Assembly (NCBI GenBank): GCA_021604005.1
Contig: BQIV01000025.1
Span: forward strand, 1 to 64,000
Reading direction: 5' to 3'
DNA from: Nitrospirales bacterium
GTDB lineage: Bacteria; Nitrospirota; Nitrospiria; Nitrospirales; UBA8639
Length of the DNA stretch: 64,000 nt
The translations under genes were made by a program, and so were the position numbers. The number at the start of each line of letters is the position of its first letter. Within the stretch, counting starts at the first letter, position 1. Under the pieces are notes generated by a model that saw only the letters and a program-made list of their open reading frames with translations, did no database searches and was not told where the DNA came from. This document shows, piece after piece, positions 42,323-52,011 of this stretch.

Positions 42323-43705
42323 TTATGTGTGTTGCCGTATCTCATCCTGTTCTCTCGTCTGGTGACGTAACCCGTCTGCGGGGCGAATAAGAAACCACAG
42401 TATACCACCGACAAGAGCAAGAAGGGCAGCCGTTCCAAGAGCCACAGTCCAGCCAAACTGCTCGGCAAGCCAGGGGGTGAGCGTTGGAGAAATTGTTCCG
42501 CCCAGATTTGCCCCGGTATTCATCATCCCGGAGAGCGTACCGGCGTGTGTCTTTGACAGGTCGGTGGCGGCGGCCCAAAAGGCACCCACGGTAAAGTAAA
42601 GCCAGCCGGCTCCGAGTGAGAGCATCGCAATCGCAAGAAAGGGGGAAGCGATATTCGCGCCAATCACAATGGAAAGTGAGGCGAGAATCATTCCCGTTGC
42701 TCCAACCCGTGTTCGTCCAATATTCAATCCGCGAGCCTGTGATACTGTATCGGTGACCCAGCCCCCCAACGGACAGAAAACGGCCATGGCCAAAAATGGG
42801 GCTGACGCAAAGAACGCGCCCCGTAACACGTCAAAGCCACGGACATTCACAAGGTACAGATAGAACCATGACATATAGACATAGGCCACATACCCAAGGC
42901 AAGTATAGCTGAAGATGAGCCACCAGACTGTCGGGGTTCGGAGTATGGAACTCCACGGGACGCGAAGCGTCTTTCCGGTGTCTGGCTGTGTTGATGGAGG
43001 CGAGGAACGTATGAGAGGGGAAGAGTGGTCTTGTGAGTCGATGGCACCTTCTATGAGCATGGCTTCCGCTTCATTCACATGTCGATGGTGCCGCGGGTAG
43101 TCTGTTGCATACCAATACCAGAGGAGCGCAATAGCTATTCCCAAGGCTCCGGCGGCATAAAATGCGGTCTGCCAGCCATAGTTGACCATAATCCAGGCTG
43201 TGACTGGTGGCGTGAGTGCCGAACCGATGCCGATTCCTCCAATGGTAATGCCGATGCCTCGACCTCGTTCATGTGGCGGATGCCAGTTCGCCACAGCCCT
43301 GTTAAAATTGGGAAGGGCTGCGGCTTCCCCGACTCCAATGAGAAACCGGACGAGCATGAGAGACCCCATAATGCCAATGAGGTTCGCGATTGAAAGTGCC
43401 GGAGCCACGGCCGTTAAGGCCGTAAAGATCGACCACCAGAGAACGGCACATGTCAGTACTCGACGTGCGCCCCACCGGTCGCCAAGCCACCCGCCTGGAA
43501 TTTGAAAGATGGCATATCCGAAGACGAATGCTGAAAATATCTGCCCCATTTGCAAGTCTGTGAGTCCGAGCGCAGGCATCATGTGTCGAGCTGTGACGGA
43601 GATGTTGACCCGATCGATGTAGGTGACGATGCTAATGAGGAGGAGGAGGCCGAGAATGTTCCAGCGAGTTCGGGTTGGTGCTTCAGTCAAAGGGGGGGCA
43701 TTCAT
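42323..43705 (-). CDS. MFS transporter (anion:cation symporter-like)
   Basis: About 460 residues with 12 hydrophobic helices in two halves. The first loop motif GGWLGDRWGARRVL and the segment LIGVGEAAALPNFNRAVANW are typical of the anion:cation symporter branch, which carries sugar acids, phthalate and other organic anions. The central loop (about 205-240) is polar. The frame is open 14 codons further, to an ATG at 43747. Neither start has a convincing ribosome site; 43705 (MNAPPLTEAP) is nearer the usual length. No catabolic genes adjoin, so the substrate cannot be named. Confidence 0.88.
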   Translation of the reverse strand: MNAPPLTEAPTRTRWNILGLLLLISIVTYIDRVNISVTARHMMPALGLTDLQMGQIFSAFVFGYAIFQIPGGWLGDRWGARRVLTCAVLWWSIFTALTAVAPALSIANLIGIMGSLMLVRFLIGVGEAAALPNFNRAVANWHPPHERGRGIGITIGGIGIGSALTPPVTAWIMVNYGWQTAFYAAGALGIAIALLWYWYATDYPRHHRHVNEAEAMLIEGAIDSQDHSSPLIRSSPPSTQPDTGKTLRVPWSSILRTPTVWWLIFSYTCLGYVAYVYMSWFYLYLVNVRGFDVLRGAFFASAPFLAMAVFCPLGGWVTDTVSQARGLNIGRTRVGATGMILASLSIVIGANIASPFLAIAMLSLGAGWLYFTVGAFWAAATDLSKTHAGTLSGMMNTGANLGGTISPTLTPWLAEQFGWTVALGTAALLALVGGILWFLIRPADGLRHQTREQDEIRQHT

Positions 43706-43747
43706 CGTTGATTCGGTCGTCAGCTTCGGGTATTGGTCATAACGCAT

Positions 43748-44287
43748 TGACGTTATGATGAAATTTCGCTAAGTAAAGAGATACGCGAATGATCTCTGGA
43801 AGACGTCGTCCGGGTGATGACGGTCGAGGGGGTCGTGTATTGAAGTCAATTCGTTTGTAACTGTGTGGCGGTGGCTGTCCATCGTTCGAGAGTCGTGTCT
43901 CTAGCCGTTCTCTTCTTTCGTTCTTCGGTACCTGAGGCGACCATAGTTGGTCATTGTCATTGGCTGGCATTGTAGCAACAGGTTTTCAATCTTGATAGCG
44001 CCCTCAAACGTTTTTTGAGTTTTGAAATTCTTTTCTTGAAACGTGTATGCGGTCCATGGTAGATGGGAGCCACCTACGAAGGTGAACAGCTTCATGAGCC
44101 GGTATGCAAAGGAAGCATGTTGGGTGTGGAGGAGCTAATCATGACCTCTGCGACTCGCGGGTTTTCCTGATGCGGATACTTCTATCGGCGTCTCACCATA
44201 GTATGACGTAGAGACAGCGCGCGATACGTCTCTGTTTCTTAGGGGATGTCACGAACTTGTGAAACACAACACTAGGAGGGTTCGCTA
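43748..44287. other. Intergenic region upstream of the histone-like gene
   Basis: About 540 bases. Two minus-strand frames of 64-77 codons lack ribosome sites and family likeness, so they are not called. The last 60 bases carry the AGGAGG site of the next gene. No repeat or RNA fold stood out. Confidence 0.4.
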
Positions 44288-45229
44288 ATGGCAACGAAGG
44301 CCAAGCCCAAGTCGAAAGCTAAACCGAAGCTCACGTCTCAGTCATCAAAGCGTCAGTCGAAAGTCACAACAAAATCTCGACGTCAAACGACAACAACGAA
44401 AAAGACGGCGTCCAAGCCTGCACGGCGTTCCGTTACAACGGCCAAGACGACAAAAGCCAAACCAGCAAAAGCGAAGCCGACAAAAGCCAAACCGGCCAAA
44501 AGCACGTTAACAAAAGCCAAGCCAGCGAAGAGTGCAAAGCCACGCAAAAAGCCTCAGCAAGTCAAGAAAGCCAAGCCCACGACTGCGAAAAAACCGGTCG
44601 GCAAAGCCTCAGCGAAAAAGGCGATAACAAAGAAGCCGGTGACCAAAGCTGCGAACAAAAAAGCTGGGTTAAAGGCGATTAAGCCTAAGAAAGCCGTGAA
44701 GGCGACCTCCAAGCCAACAGTCAAAAAGTCGACGGTGAAATCTAAACGGGTATCGACTGCGAAGAAAACGACGGGGAAAGTCCCCGCCAAGTCACCCCGG
44801 GGCATTGCAGCAGTCAAGAAACCGGATACCTCAAAAACAGGTCGCCGCACAACCGTGGCCAAAGAGCCGGAGGCGGCAATTCTTACTGAAGAGGAAGTTG
44901 CCAAGTCTCCATTGGTTGCCGTTCTCAGTGCTGAAAGCGGGGCATTAAGTTCTTTGAAATCTCCAGGAGCGGACCTCGACGAAGATGCGGATGTGGAAGT
45001 CGATGAACTGACGATTGAAGGGGGAGAGGATTCCGATGATGACCTGGATGAATTAACCGATGACCTTGCAGACGAGTTTGTTGATGATGCGTTCCCCAGA
45101 GGACTTGACGATGAGAATGATGATGATCTCACTGATGATCTTTCTGACGAATTGGGGACAGAAAAGTTTTTCCGTGATAATGATTCGGGACTCGAAGACG
45201 ATGAAGAAGATATTTCACGTTCCTGGTAG
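44288..45229 (+). CDS. Histone H1-like protein with basic repeats and acidic tail
   Basis: A 313-residue, two-faced protein. Residues 1-200 are Lys, Ala, Pro and Thr repeats (KAKPAKAKPTKAKPAK, KPVGKASAKKAITKKP), as in histone H1-like and AlgP-type DNA-binding proteins. Residues about 235-313 are strongly acidic (DEDADVEVDELTIEGG, then runs of Asp and Glu). The basic part should coat DNA. The acidic tail could moderate that binding or contact RNA polymerase, as acidic tails do in eukaryotic chromatin proteins. AGGAGG is nine bases before the ATG. Repeat units at about 44449-44530 are nearly identical and prone to slippage. Role inferred from composition. Confidence 0.8.
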   Translation: MATKAKPKSKAKPKLTSQSSKRQSKVTTKSRRQTTTTKKTASKPARRSVTTAKTTKAKPAKAKPTKAKPAKSTLTKAKPAKSAKPRKKPQQVKKAKPTTAKKPVGKASAKKAITKKPVTKAANKKAGLKAIKPKKAVKATSKPTVKKSTVKSKRVSTAKKTTGKVPAKSPRGIAAVKKPDTSKTGRRTTVAKEPEAAILTEEEVAKSPLVAVLSAESGALSSLKSPGADLDEDADVEVDELTIEGGEDSDDDLDELTDDLADEFVDDAFPRGLDDENDDDLTDDLSDELGTEKFFRDNDSGLEDDEEDISRSW

Positions 45230-45324
45230 CACGGTGCGTTCGTATGAGAATGCACGTCATCACTGCCTGTAAGCGTGTTGTGACAGTTACTGGACTCGAG
45301 GATTGAGAAGGGAAAGGAGCGTAC

Positions 45325-46011
45325 ATGTCAGAAGGGACTGGGTTGCTTCGGATTGGTGATCGTGCCCCGGATTTTGAGGCCGCGACCACGCATATTCCGG
45401 ATTTTAATTTTAGCGTATGGCAGGAACAGGATTGGGTCGTGTTGTTTTCACACCCGGCTGACTTTACGCCGGTCTGCACGACGGAAATTATGGAATTTGC
45501 ACGTCGAAATGAGGAGTTTTCCTCCAGGCGGACGAAACTCATCGGCTTGAGCGTGGATAGTGTGCATTCGCATCTGGCATGGCTGCAAAATATAAAACAG
45601 AAACTGGATGTGGATATTCCATTTCCCATGATTGCCGATGTGGATATGACAGTGTCCCATCGTTACGGCATGATTCATCCGGATGCCAGCTCCACGGCGA
45701 CAGTGCGTACGGTGTTTGTGATTGACCCGAAACGCGTGATTCGCGCTCTCATTTATTACCCCATGAATGTCGGACGAAATGTCGATGAAGTGTTGCGGCT
45801 TGTTACGGCGTTACAGTCGACCGAACGGCATGCCTGTGCCACGCCTGTGAATTGGAAGGAGGGTGAAAAAGTTGTCGTGCCTCCGCCAAAGACCGTGAGT
45901 GAAGTTGACGCACGATTACAGCAAGCCGATCTTGACCACCAGGATTTTTACCTCTCGCTGAAAGATGTCAATCCGAAAACGTCTCCGGAATCCGAAGGCC
46001 ACGCTTCCTAG
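45325..46011 (+). CDS. Peroxiredoxin (Prx6/AhpC2-like)
   Basis: A 228-residue thiol peroxidase that reduces hydrogen peroxide and alkyl hydroperoxides in the cytoplasm. The catalytic Cys51 lies in HPADFTPVCTTE, with the supporting Thr and later Arg (VRTVFVIDPKR). The long C-terminal domain (about 165-228) is the Prx6 type. A second Cys in ERHACATPVNW (about 172) could be the resolving residue, as in archaeal relatives, making this a two-Cys enzyme in a one-Cys fold. AAAGGAG precedes the ATG. Likely a single-gene transcript. Confidence 0.94.
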   Translation: MSEGTGLLRIGDRAPDFEAATTHIPDFNFSVWQEQDWVVLFSHPADFTPVCTTEIMEFARRNEEFSSRRTKLIGLSVDSVHSHLAWLQNIKQKLDVDIPFPMIADVDMTVSHRYGMIHPDASSTATVRTVFVIDPKRVIRALIYYPMNVGRNVDEVLRLVTALQSTERHACATPVNWKEGEKVVVPPPKTVSEVDARLQQADLDHQDFYLSLKDVNPKTSPESEGHAS

Positions 46012-46074
46012 CGCATGCCAAAGATGATCTCTATTTGTACACGTCAACATCCGGTGCGGTAAGAAGCGGGCGGC

Positions 46075-47277
46075 ATGACGTGTGTGTCTGTGTGCCCTGT
46101 TGCGATGTCGCTATCTATACTTCTTTATCCAAAGCCGGTTCGGCATTGCGCACAGCCATCTTTCTTAAGGCTGTGGCGTCGCATTGGCTGGATATTCCAG
46201 AGGATCGTCATCACTGCCGTCATGCTTGTCGGAGTGGACAGTATGACGGACGTGGCGTTGGCCTGTGAACTCAGTCAGTCGCCTGCGACTGACCATGAAG
46301 TCTTCCGCCGGCATCTTCTTGGGCCGTGTACGGCAGGGGAACGTGAAGGGCATGCGATCTCAGCCGATTCTCTGTTTCTGGCCCTGCAGGATGGAAAGCG
46401 TATTGATCTCCAGGGTGTCGTGATTGTCGGCGATCTCCTGTTGGATCAGTTACCGCTTCACCCGATCGGGTCTGCCTCTTTGTCGTCTGATGTGGTGCAA
46501 AGAGTTGCGGCTGCTCGACAGATTCAACATGCTCGAGTTATTCGGCGTTCAGTGTCGATTCATGATGCGATCATTCAAGGCACTTGGGCTACGAATTTAC
46601 GGCAAGGCCTGCTAGTAGTTCTCGGAGGATTTTCTCTCACCCAGAGTCGATTTGAGCGGTCAGTGGATTTTTCCCATACGGTCTTTCTTGACGGCCTGAA
46701 TGTGGCACACTCGACGATCCTCTATGAGGGGTTTTTTGTTCGTGCGCATGTTGCGGGGCCTGCCTCATTTCATAAGGTCATCTTCGGGACGCATTCTCGG
46801 TTTCATAAAGCTGAGTTCATGCAAGAAGCGGATTTTAGCGAAAGCCGGTTTACCGGGCTTGCTGAATTTTTGGAAGTGCTCTTTGAACAGGGAGCAAACT
46901 TTACACGCACACAATTTCAGATGGGAACAGGTTTTTCGGGAACACGATTTAGGGGGCCTGGAATTTTTATCGAGTCGGAGTTTCATCGCGAAGCATTTTT
47001 CAGGTTTTCGGTTTTTGAACATGATGCCAATTTTCAAGATGGGGTATTTCAAGGAGTGAGCGATTTTACCGACTCCTCATTTGCTGGGCGGCCGAATTTT
47101 GAGGCTGTAGAATTTCTTAATGCACCGGAATTTTCAGGAACGCCTCTCGAAGGTCAGTGGCACCGTCGTGGTACGCAGAAACATGTAAGTGATAATATTG
47201 CTATCATTTTGGTTTTCCTTGGGTTTCTCTGTGTGTTCGCCTGGGGTGTAAAAAAGTGGAAATATTTGTCTTCCTAA
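46075..47277 (+). CDS. Pentapeptide-repeat-like membrane protein
   Basis: A 400-residue protein. Residues about 35-65 are hydrophobic and end near DVALACELS, like a signal peptide after an uncertain start. The body (about 195-365) is built of Phe-centred pentapeptide-like repeats (RFERSVDFSHTVFLDGL, EFMQEADFSESRFTG, NFTRTQF, NFQDGVFQGVSDFTDSSF), which form a right-handed square helix. A single membrane helix (IAIILVFLGFLCVFAWGVKK) closes the protein, with a basic stop. The repeat region is therefore probably outside, tethered by its C-terminus. Ribosome site is poor, so the first 40 residues are doubtful. Function unknown. Confidence 0.75.
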   Translation: MTCVSVCPVAMSLSILLYPKPVRHCAQPSFLRLWRRIGWIFQRIVITAVMLVGVDSMTDVALACELSQSPATDHEVFRRHLLGPCTAGEREGHAISADSLFLALQDGKRIDLQGVVIVGDLLLDQLPLHPIGSASLSSDVVQRVAAARQIQHARVIRRSVSIHDAIIQGTWATNLRQGLLVVLGGFSLTQSRFERSVDFSHTVFLDGLNVAHSTILYEGFFVRAHVAGPASFHKVIFGTHSRFHKAEFMQEADFSESRFTGLAEFLEVLFEQGANFTRTQFQMGTGFSGTRFRGPGIFIESEFHREAFFRFSVFEHDANFQDGVFQGVSDFTDSSFAGRPNFEAVEFLNAPEFSGTPLEGQWHRRGTQKHVSDNIAIILVFLGFLCVFAWGVKKWKYLSS

Positions 47278-47386
47278 TTACTTAGTCTGTTCCACAATAT
47301 ATAGGGAAGGGATTGCTGGAGGCCACAAAAGATGGTATATCTTAAAGATCGAACGGCCACGAAAATAGTCTAGAGAATCTAAGTCT

Positions 47387-48184
47387 ATGGAAAGTCTGCA
47401 CATTGATGACACAGTAGATGATGTCTATAAGGTTCAACTTGATTCATTTAATGGTCCCCTCGATCTCCTTCTCCATCTGATCAGAAAACAAGAAATCAAT
47501 ATTTACGACATTCCTATCGCTCTTATTACGCAACAATACTTAGATTACCTGAATTTGATGAAAAACTTGAATCTCTCGTTTGCTGGAGAGTTTCTGGTTA
47601 TGGCTGCGACGTTGTTACAGATTAAGTCACGGCTTCTCCTTCCGAAGGATGAGGCGCCGGTTGAAGATGAAGGGGACGGAGAAGACCCTCGCGCAGAGTT
47701 GGTGCGTCAGTTAGTGGAGTATGAACAATTTAAAGACGCGGCATTTCGACTTTCAACCCAAGGGAAAGTATGGGGCGAAGCCTTCATCCGTGAACCGGTT
47801 CCCCCGGCGCAAGGGCAGGCCCTTCCGTCAATTGGCGATGACATGCTCTCCGATGATTTGAGTTTGTTTGATCTTGTCGGTGCCCTGCAGCGGGTATTGG
47901 ATCGAGCGACGCCCGATCATCAGATGTTCATCGATGTGACCAAAGAGTCCTTGTCCATTCAGGATCGAATTCATAGTATTCTCGAACGCCTTGAGATTGA
48001 CTCGTCTGCGGCGTTTGACGAATTATTTGAGCATCTTCAGTCACGTCCTCAGATTATCGTTACGTTTCTGGCCCTCCTCGAACTCGTGCGCATGAATCTT
48101 GTTCGTCTGTTTCAGAGTCATGTCTTTGGCCCGATACGCGTGACTCGGAATTTTGCTCCAGGTGACGGCAGCACGGAACCATAA
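47387..48184 (+). CDS. scpA: Segregation and condensation protein A
   Basis: A 265-residue kleisin that with ScpB and SMC forms the condensin that organises and separates chromosomes. The N-terminal SMC-neck binding part has FNGPLDLLLHLIRKQEINIY and DIPIALITQQYLDYL, the standard ScpA opening. FLVMAATLLQIKSRLLLP follows. The C-terminal winged helix is at about 185-265 (LLELVRMNLVRLFQ). scpB begins about 100 bases downstream. No smc gene is in the window. Confidence 0.95.
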   Translation: MESLHIDDTVDDVYKVQLDSFNGPLDLLLHLIRKQEINIYDIPIALITQQYLDYLNLMKNLNLSFAGEFLVMAATLLQIKSRLLLPKDEAPVEDEGDGEDPRAELVRQLVEYEQFKDAAFRLSTQGKVWGEAFIREPVPPAQGQALPSIGDDMLSDDLSLFDLVGALQRVLDRATPDHQMFIDVTKESLSIQDRIHSILERLEIDSSAAFDELFEHLQSRPQIIVTFLALLELVRMNLVRLFQSHVFGPIRVTRNFAPGDGSTEP

Positions 48185-48282
48185 TGCAAGACCCGAGAGA
48201 CGCGATGGAAGGTGTGGATAGACAAGAATAGAGAGAGTGCTTCCTTGTTGATGTTGATGATAATGTGAGACGGAGGCCCAGG

Positions 48283-49050
48283 ATGACAGTGAAAGCCTTA
48301 CATCAAGAAGATAATATAGAGTCGGAAGTTACCGGACCCGAGTCTGACGGTCCTCGGCTTTCGATGGCCGATGGTCCATCGATTGACGTACTAAAGCAAG
48401 AGGACCAAAACGGACATTTTCAGGAGTCAGTCGACGTTGACGACTCGGAAATTAAAAAGGTCCTTGAAGCTGTCTTATTCGTGTCGCATGATCCGGTCAC
48501 CGTTGAGAAGTTTGCAGCCGTGCTCGAAGGGGTCCCAAAGTCTAAGATTAGAGAAATGCTTCAGGTTTTGCAGGCTGATTACGAGGGGGAAGGGCGAGGT
48601 CTGTGTCTTTCCGAGGTCGCGGGCGGTTTTCTCCTCGCGACGCGGCCCGATTGCGGGATCTATATTCGCCGGCTCTCAAAAACGAAGTCTTCTTCGAAGC
48701 TGTCTCCATCGGCCCTTGAAGCATTGGCAATCATCAGCTACAAGCAACCGATTACTCGAGTGGATATTGAAAAAATCCGAGGAGTCGAAACCTCCGGAGT
48801 GCTTCGTACGCTCCTTGACCAAAAGCTCGTGAGAATCGTGGGACGGCAAGATGTGCCGGGACGGCCAATCCTCTATGGGACAAGTAAGCAATTTCTCCAG
48901 CGATTTGGTCTGCGTGACTTGAGAGATCTTCCTCCTTTAAAAGAAATACAGGAACTGGGAAACCCCGTTACGTTAGCTCTTCCGTTTCATGACGGAGATG
49001 CGCCCTCAGAGACCGCATCTGCAGAAAGCAATGGAGACCTTCCCGCCTAG
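48283..49050 (+). CDS. scpB: Segregation and condensation protein B
   Basis: A 255-residue protein with two winged helices that dimerises and binds ScpA. EIKKVLEAVLFVSHDPVTVE opens the core after an acidic, polar N-terminus of about 50 residues. GGFLLATRPD and LSPSALEALAIISYKQPITR, then VDIEKIRGVETSGVLRTL and GRPILYGTSKQFLQRFGL are hallmark motifs. The ATG at 48283 has GGAGG six bases upstream; an in-frame GTG at 48265 would place that site inside the gene. Paired with scpA. Confidence 0.95.
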   Translation: MTVKALHQEDNIESEVTGPESDGPRLSMADGPSIDVLKQEDQNGHFQESVDVDDSEIKKVLEAVLFVSHDPVTVEKFAAVLEGVPKSKIREMLQVLQADYEGEGRGLCLSEVAGGFLLATRPDCGIYIRRLSKTKSSSKLSPSALEALAIISYKQPITRVDIEKIRGVETSGVLRTLLDQKLVRIVGRQDVPGRPILYGTSKQFLQRFGLRDLRDLPPLKEIQELGNPVTLALPFHDGDAPSETASAESNGDLPA

Positions 49051-49143
49051 CCTCCCAACCGTGTACACTACAGTATGTGCCAGTGACTCACAGTGTATGT
49101 GTTTCCTCGTGCGTGTGTTGTCAAGGATCTGTCGTATCGTGCT

Positions 49144-51945
49144 ATGCCGTTAATTCTTCCAGACAAGAAATCCCCAGTTGTTCACGATCTGCACCGGCTT
49201 CTTGGTGATCGGAAAGTGAAGAGTGATGTGTCGACGCTCAAGGCCTATGCCGTCGATGCGAGCATTTACCGATTATCCCCGACAGTTATTGTCCTTCCTG
49301 AATCCGAAGCCGACATTGACCTGATTGTCGAGTATGCAGTCCGCCACGGTATTCCACTTACCGCACGAGCCGCTGGAACCAATCTCACGGGGTCGGCGAT
49401 TGGGACGGGGATCATTCTCGATGTCTCCAGGATGAATAAGATTCTGGAAGTGAATCATGCTGAAAAATGGGCACGCGTTCAGCCGGGTATCGTGTTGGCT
49501 GAATTGAATAAGCAACTTATGCCGTCGAATCTGATGTTTGGTCCCGATCCATCAAGTGGAGACATGTGCAAGCTTGGCGGTATGTTGGCGAATAATTCTT
49601 CCGGACCGCATACGCTGCGGTACGGATCCGTCAAAGACAATGTGCTGGCTCTTCGTGTGCGGTTGCCGCAAAGTGGTTGGCTTCAGGCGCATGCCTATGA
49701 GCTGGATGATCCGGCACTTGCTCGCCTGTTTCACGATCATCCCGCCCTTCGATCGCTTTTTGATTTCGTGAAGGAACATGAAGCCGTGATTCAGGCAAAA
49801 CGTCCTCATGTGAGTAAGAATAGTTCCGGGTATAACCTATTTGATTTGCTGGATGGAGTTGGACGTGGGGTGTGTGATGTCCCAAAACTCTTTATCGGGA
49901 GTGAAGGCACGTTAGGGGTTTTTAGCGAGGCGACGATTCGGCTTGTCGATCGACCGCAGTCCACGGCGTCTGCGTTGATTCACTTTCGTGATTTAGAGGA
50001 AATGGGAGAGGCGGTTCCGGATCTACTGACGTTGATGCCAAGTGCGCTTGAAGTGATGGATGCCAATACGCTCAATTTGATTGGCCGAGACACCTATGGC
50101 ATTCCATCTGATTCGGCAGCCACATTGCTTATCGAATTTGATCAAGGCGACGATCCTGGTCGAAGTGACCGGCTACTCTCCCTCTGTCGTGGGTATCGCT
50201 TATCCGCCGATCCGGTGGTGGCATTTGACGGAGAACAGCAACAGGAGCTGTGGAAAGCCCGAAAAGCGCTGTATCCCACGTTGTACCGGTATGATCAACG
50301 CAAAAAACCGATTAATTTTGTGGACGATGTTGTGGTGACGGCTGAACGCACCGCAGAGTTGATTCGTTACCTGGAAGGGTTTTTTGGCGAGCAAGATATT
50401 GCGGTAGCCGTCTTTGGGCATATCGGCGACGGCAACGCGCATATTCTTCCTTTATTAGACCTGAACGATTCAAAAGATTTTCAGGGTATGGTGAATGCAC
50501 ACCGTGCGGTCCATCACGTTGTGCTTGAGAGGTTTGGCGGGTCGATATGTGGCGAGCACGGCGATGGGCGCATTCGCGCGGAAATGGTCCGTCCGATGTT
50601 TGGGGAAGACGTGTACCAAGCCTTTGTGAAAGTCAAGCAGTTGCTGGATCCGACTGGAGTGATGAATCCTGGGGTGAAGATCAGCCAGACCTCGTTTACC
50701 GAACATATAGACTATGAGCGTCTTGCCAAGCCTTGTGCCACATGCGCAAAGTGTAATGCGGTCTGTCCGGTGTATGATGTTTTTCAGTCCGAAGATATGA
50801 GTTCGCGTGGCTGGTTCGAAATCGTGACGGACAAGGACTATCGGTATTTGGATTCAAAGCGCGTGGTGGATGCGTGTCTCAACTGCAAGTCTTGCCGGAC
50901 TGTCTGTCCGGCTGATGTCGATGTGTCGGGCTTGATCTTGCAACGTCGCGCGGAACATCCCAATCGACTCATGGGGTGGGTGTTTGCTCTGCATGCTCGT
51001 CCCGGGATTTTTGAGCGGTTGCTCAAGCTTGTAGCCCACACCCAATCAGTCTGGGACCGTCCTTCCGTCCGGCGAGGAATTGAAACTCTTACACGGCCCA
51101 TACTTCGTCAGCTTGCTCCGAATGCGTCAATTCCGCAGGATCTCATTCTTCCCCGGTTGGCGAAACGCACATTGCGCGAGCGGTACCCCGATCTTTGTAC
51201 ACAGGCAGGAAATCAGCATGCGAAGGTGGCGTATTTTCATGGATGTGCCGCCAATTATTTTGATGATGGAGTAGGAGATGCGGTGATCGGCGTCTTGCGT
51301 AAGCAGGGTCTAGAGCCAGCGCTACCCGTTCAACGTTGTTCAGGCACACCCATTGAAACCTACGGTCATCGTGCGTTAGTCAAGGAAGGCGCTCGAGAAA
51401 ACTTGGCCAACTTGGCCTCGTATGAGACGGTCGTGACCGGCTGTGCCTCGTGTACCCTAAGTTTGAAAGACTATGCCCGGTTGTTCAGAGGAGAGCCTGA
51501 AGAAGTCCTGGCCACGCAACTGGCTGCACGTGTGAAACATATTTCCGAACTGCCAGGGAACCGGATAGCAGAGGCGAACCATCAAGCGACAGCATCGTCC
51601 CCGACTCAGCGGAATGAAAAAGTGACGTATCATTCTTCGTGTCATTTACGTGCAGCGGGAGTGACCAAAGCTCCGCGAACGGCTTTATCGAATGTGCCCG
51701 GTCTGCAATTTGTTGAAATGCAAGATGCCGATCGATGCGCTGGCGGGGCGGGCACATACATCGTGAAAGACTATGAGACGTCGCAACAAATCTTCGAACG
51801 GAAACGGAAGGCCATTCTTGCTACTGGAGCGCAAACTGTGGCGACGAGTTGTCCGGCCTGTATGATTCAATTACAAAACGGACTGCGTGGCACTGTGGCT
51901 GTGAAGCATATTGCTGAATTACTGAATGAGACACGCGGGGAGTAA
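49144..51945 (+). CDS. Fused FAD-linked oxidase and Fe-S reductase (GlcD-GlcF/D-lactate dehydrogenase type)
   Basis: About 933 residues combining two enzymes. The N-terminal part (about 20-460) is an FAD-binding oxidase: LTARAAGTNLTGSAIG and GMLANNSSGPHTLRYG bind FAD, and GHIGDGNAH plus GEHGDGR mark the active site. Next is a 4Fe-4S ferredoxin section (CATCAKCNAVCP, CLNCKSCRTVCP at about 530-600), then two CCG cysteine domains (HGCAANYF, CSGTP, CASC; HSSCHLR, CAGGAG, CPAC). Such fusions oxidise D-lactate, glycolate or 2-hydroxyglutarate and pass electrons to the quinone pool. The ATG at 49144 is preferred over an earlier in-frame start at 49093. Substrate uncertain. Confidence 0.9.
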   Translation: MPLILPDKKSPVVHDLHRLLGDRKVKSDVSTLKAYAVDASIYRLSPTVIVLPESEADIDLIVEYAVRHGIPLTARAAGTNLTGSAIGTGIILDVSRMNKILEVNHAEKWARVQPGIVLAELNKQLMPSNLMFGPDPSSGDMCKLGGMLANNSSGPHTLRYGSVKDNVLALRVRLPQSGWLQAHAYELDDPALARLFHDHPALRSLFDFVKEHEAVIQAKRPHVSKNSSGYNLFDLLDGVGRGVCDVPKLFIGSEGTLGVFSEATIRLVDRPQSTASALIHFRDLEEMGEAVPDLLTLMPSALEVMDANTLNLIGRDTYGIPSDSAATLLIEFDQGDDPGRSDRLLSLCRGYRLSADPVVAFDGEQQQELWKARKALYPTLYRYDQRKKPINFVDDVVVTAERTAELIRYLEGFFGEQDIAVAVFGHIGDGNAHILPLLDLNDSKDFQGMVNAHRAVHHVVLERFGGSICGEHGDGRIRAEMVRPMFGEDVYQAFVKVKQLLDPTGVMNPGVKISQTSFTEHIDYERLAKPCATCAKCNAVCPVYDVFQSEDMSSRGWFEIVTDKDYRYLDSKRVVDACLNCKSCRTVCPADVDVSGLILQRRAEHPNRLMGWVFALHARPGIFERLLKLVAHTQSVWDRPSVRRGIETLTRPILRQLAPNASIPQDLILPRLAKRTLRERYPDLCTQAGNQHAKVAYFHGCAANYFDDGVGDAVIGVLRKQGLEPALPVQRCSGTPIETYGHRALVKEGARENLANLASYETVVTGCASCTLSLKDYARLFRGEPEEVLATQLAARVKHISELPGNRIAEANHQATASSPTQRNEKVTYHSSCHLRAAGVTKAPRTALSNVPGLQFVEMQDADRCAGGAGTYIVKDYETSQQIFERKRKAILATGAQTVATSCPACMIQLQNGLRGTVAVKHIAELLNETRGE

Positions 51946-52011
51946 TTGTGTCTGCACGGGGATTCGTGCTTAAATGAATCCCGTGTCATACTTACTAGGT
52001 GAGAGGACCCT

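Noticed and set aside
43901-44095. A 64-codon minus-strand frame before the histone-like gene
   Set aside because: No ribosome site and no recognised family; a remnant cannot be excluded.
44554-45255. Long Ser/Phe-rich minus-strand frame opposite the histone-like gene
   Set aside because: It is the mirror of a lysine- and acid-rich repeat coding sequence, a common composition artefact.
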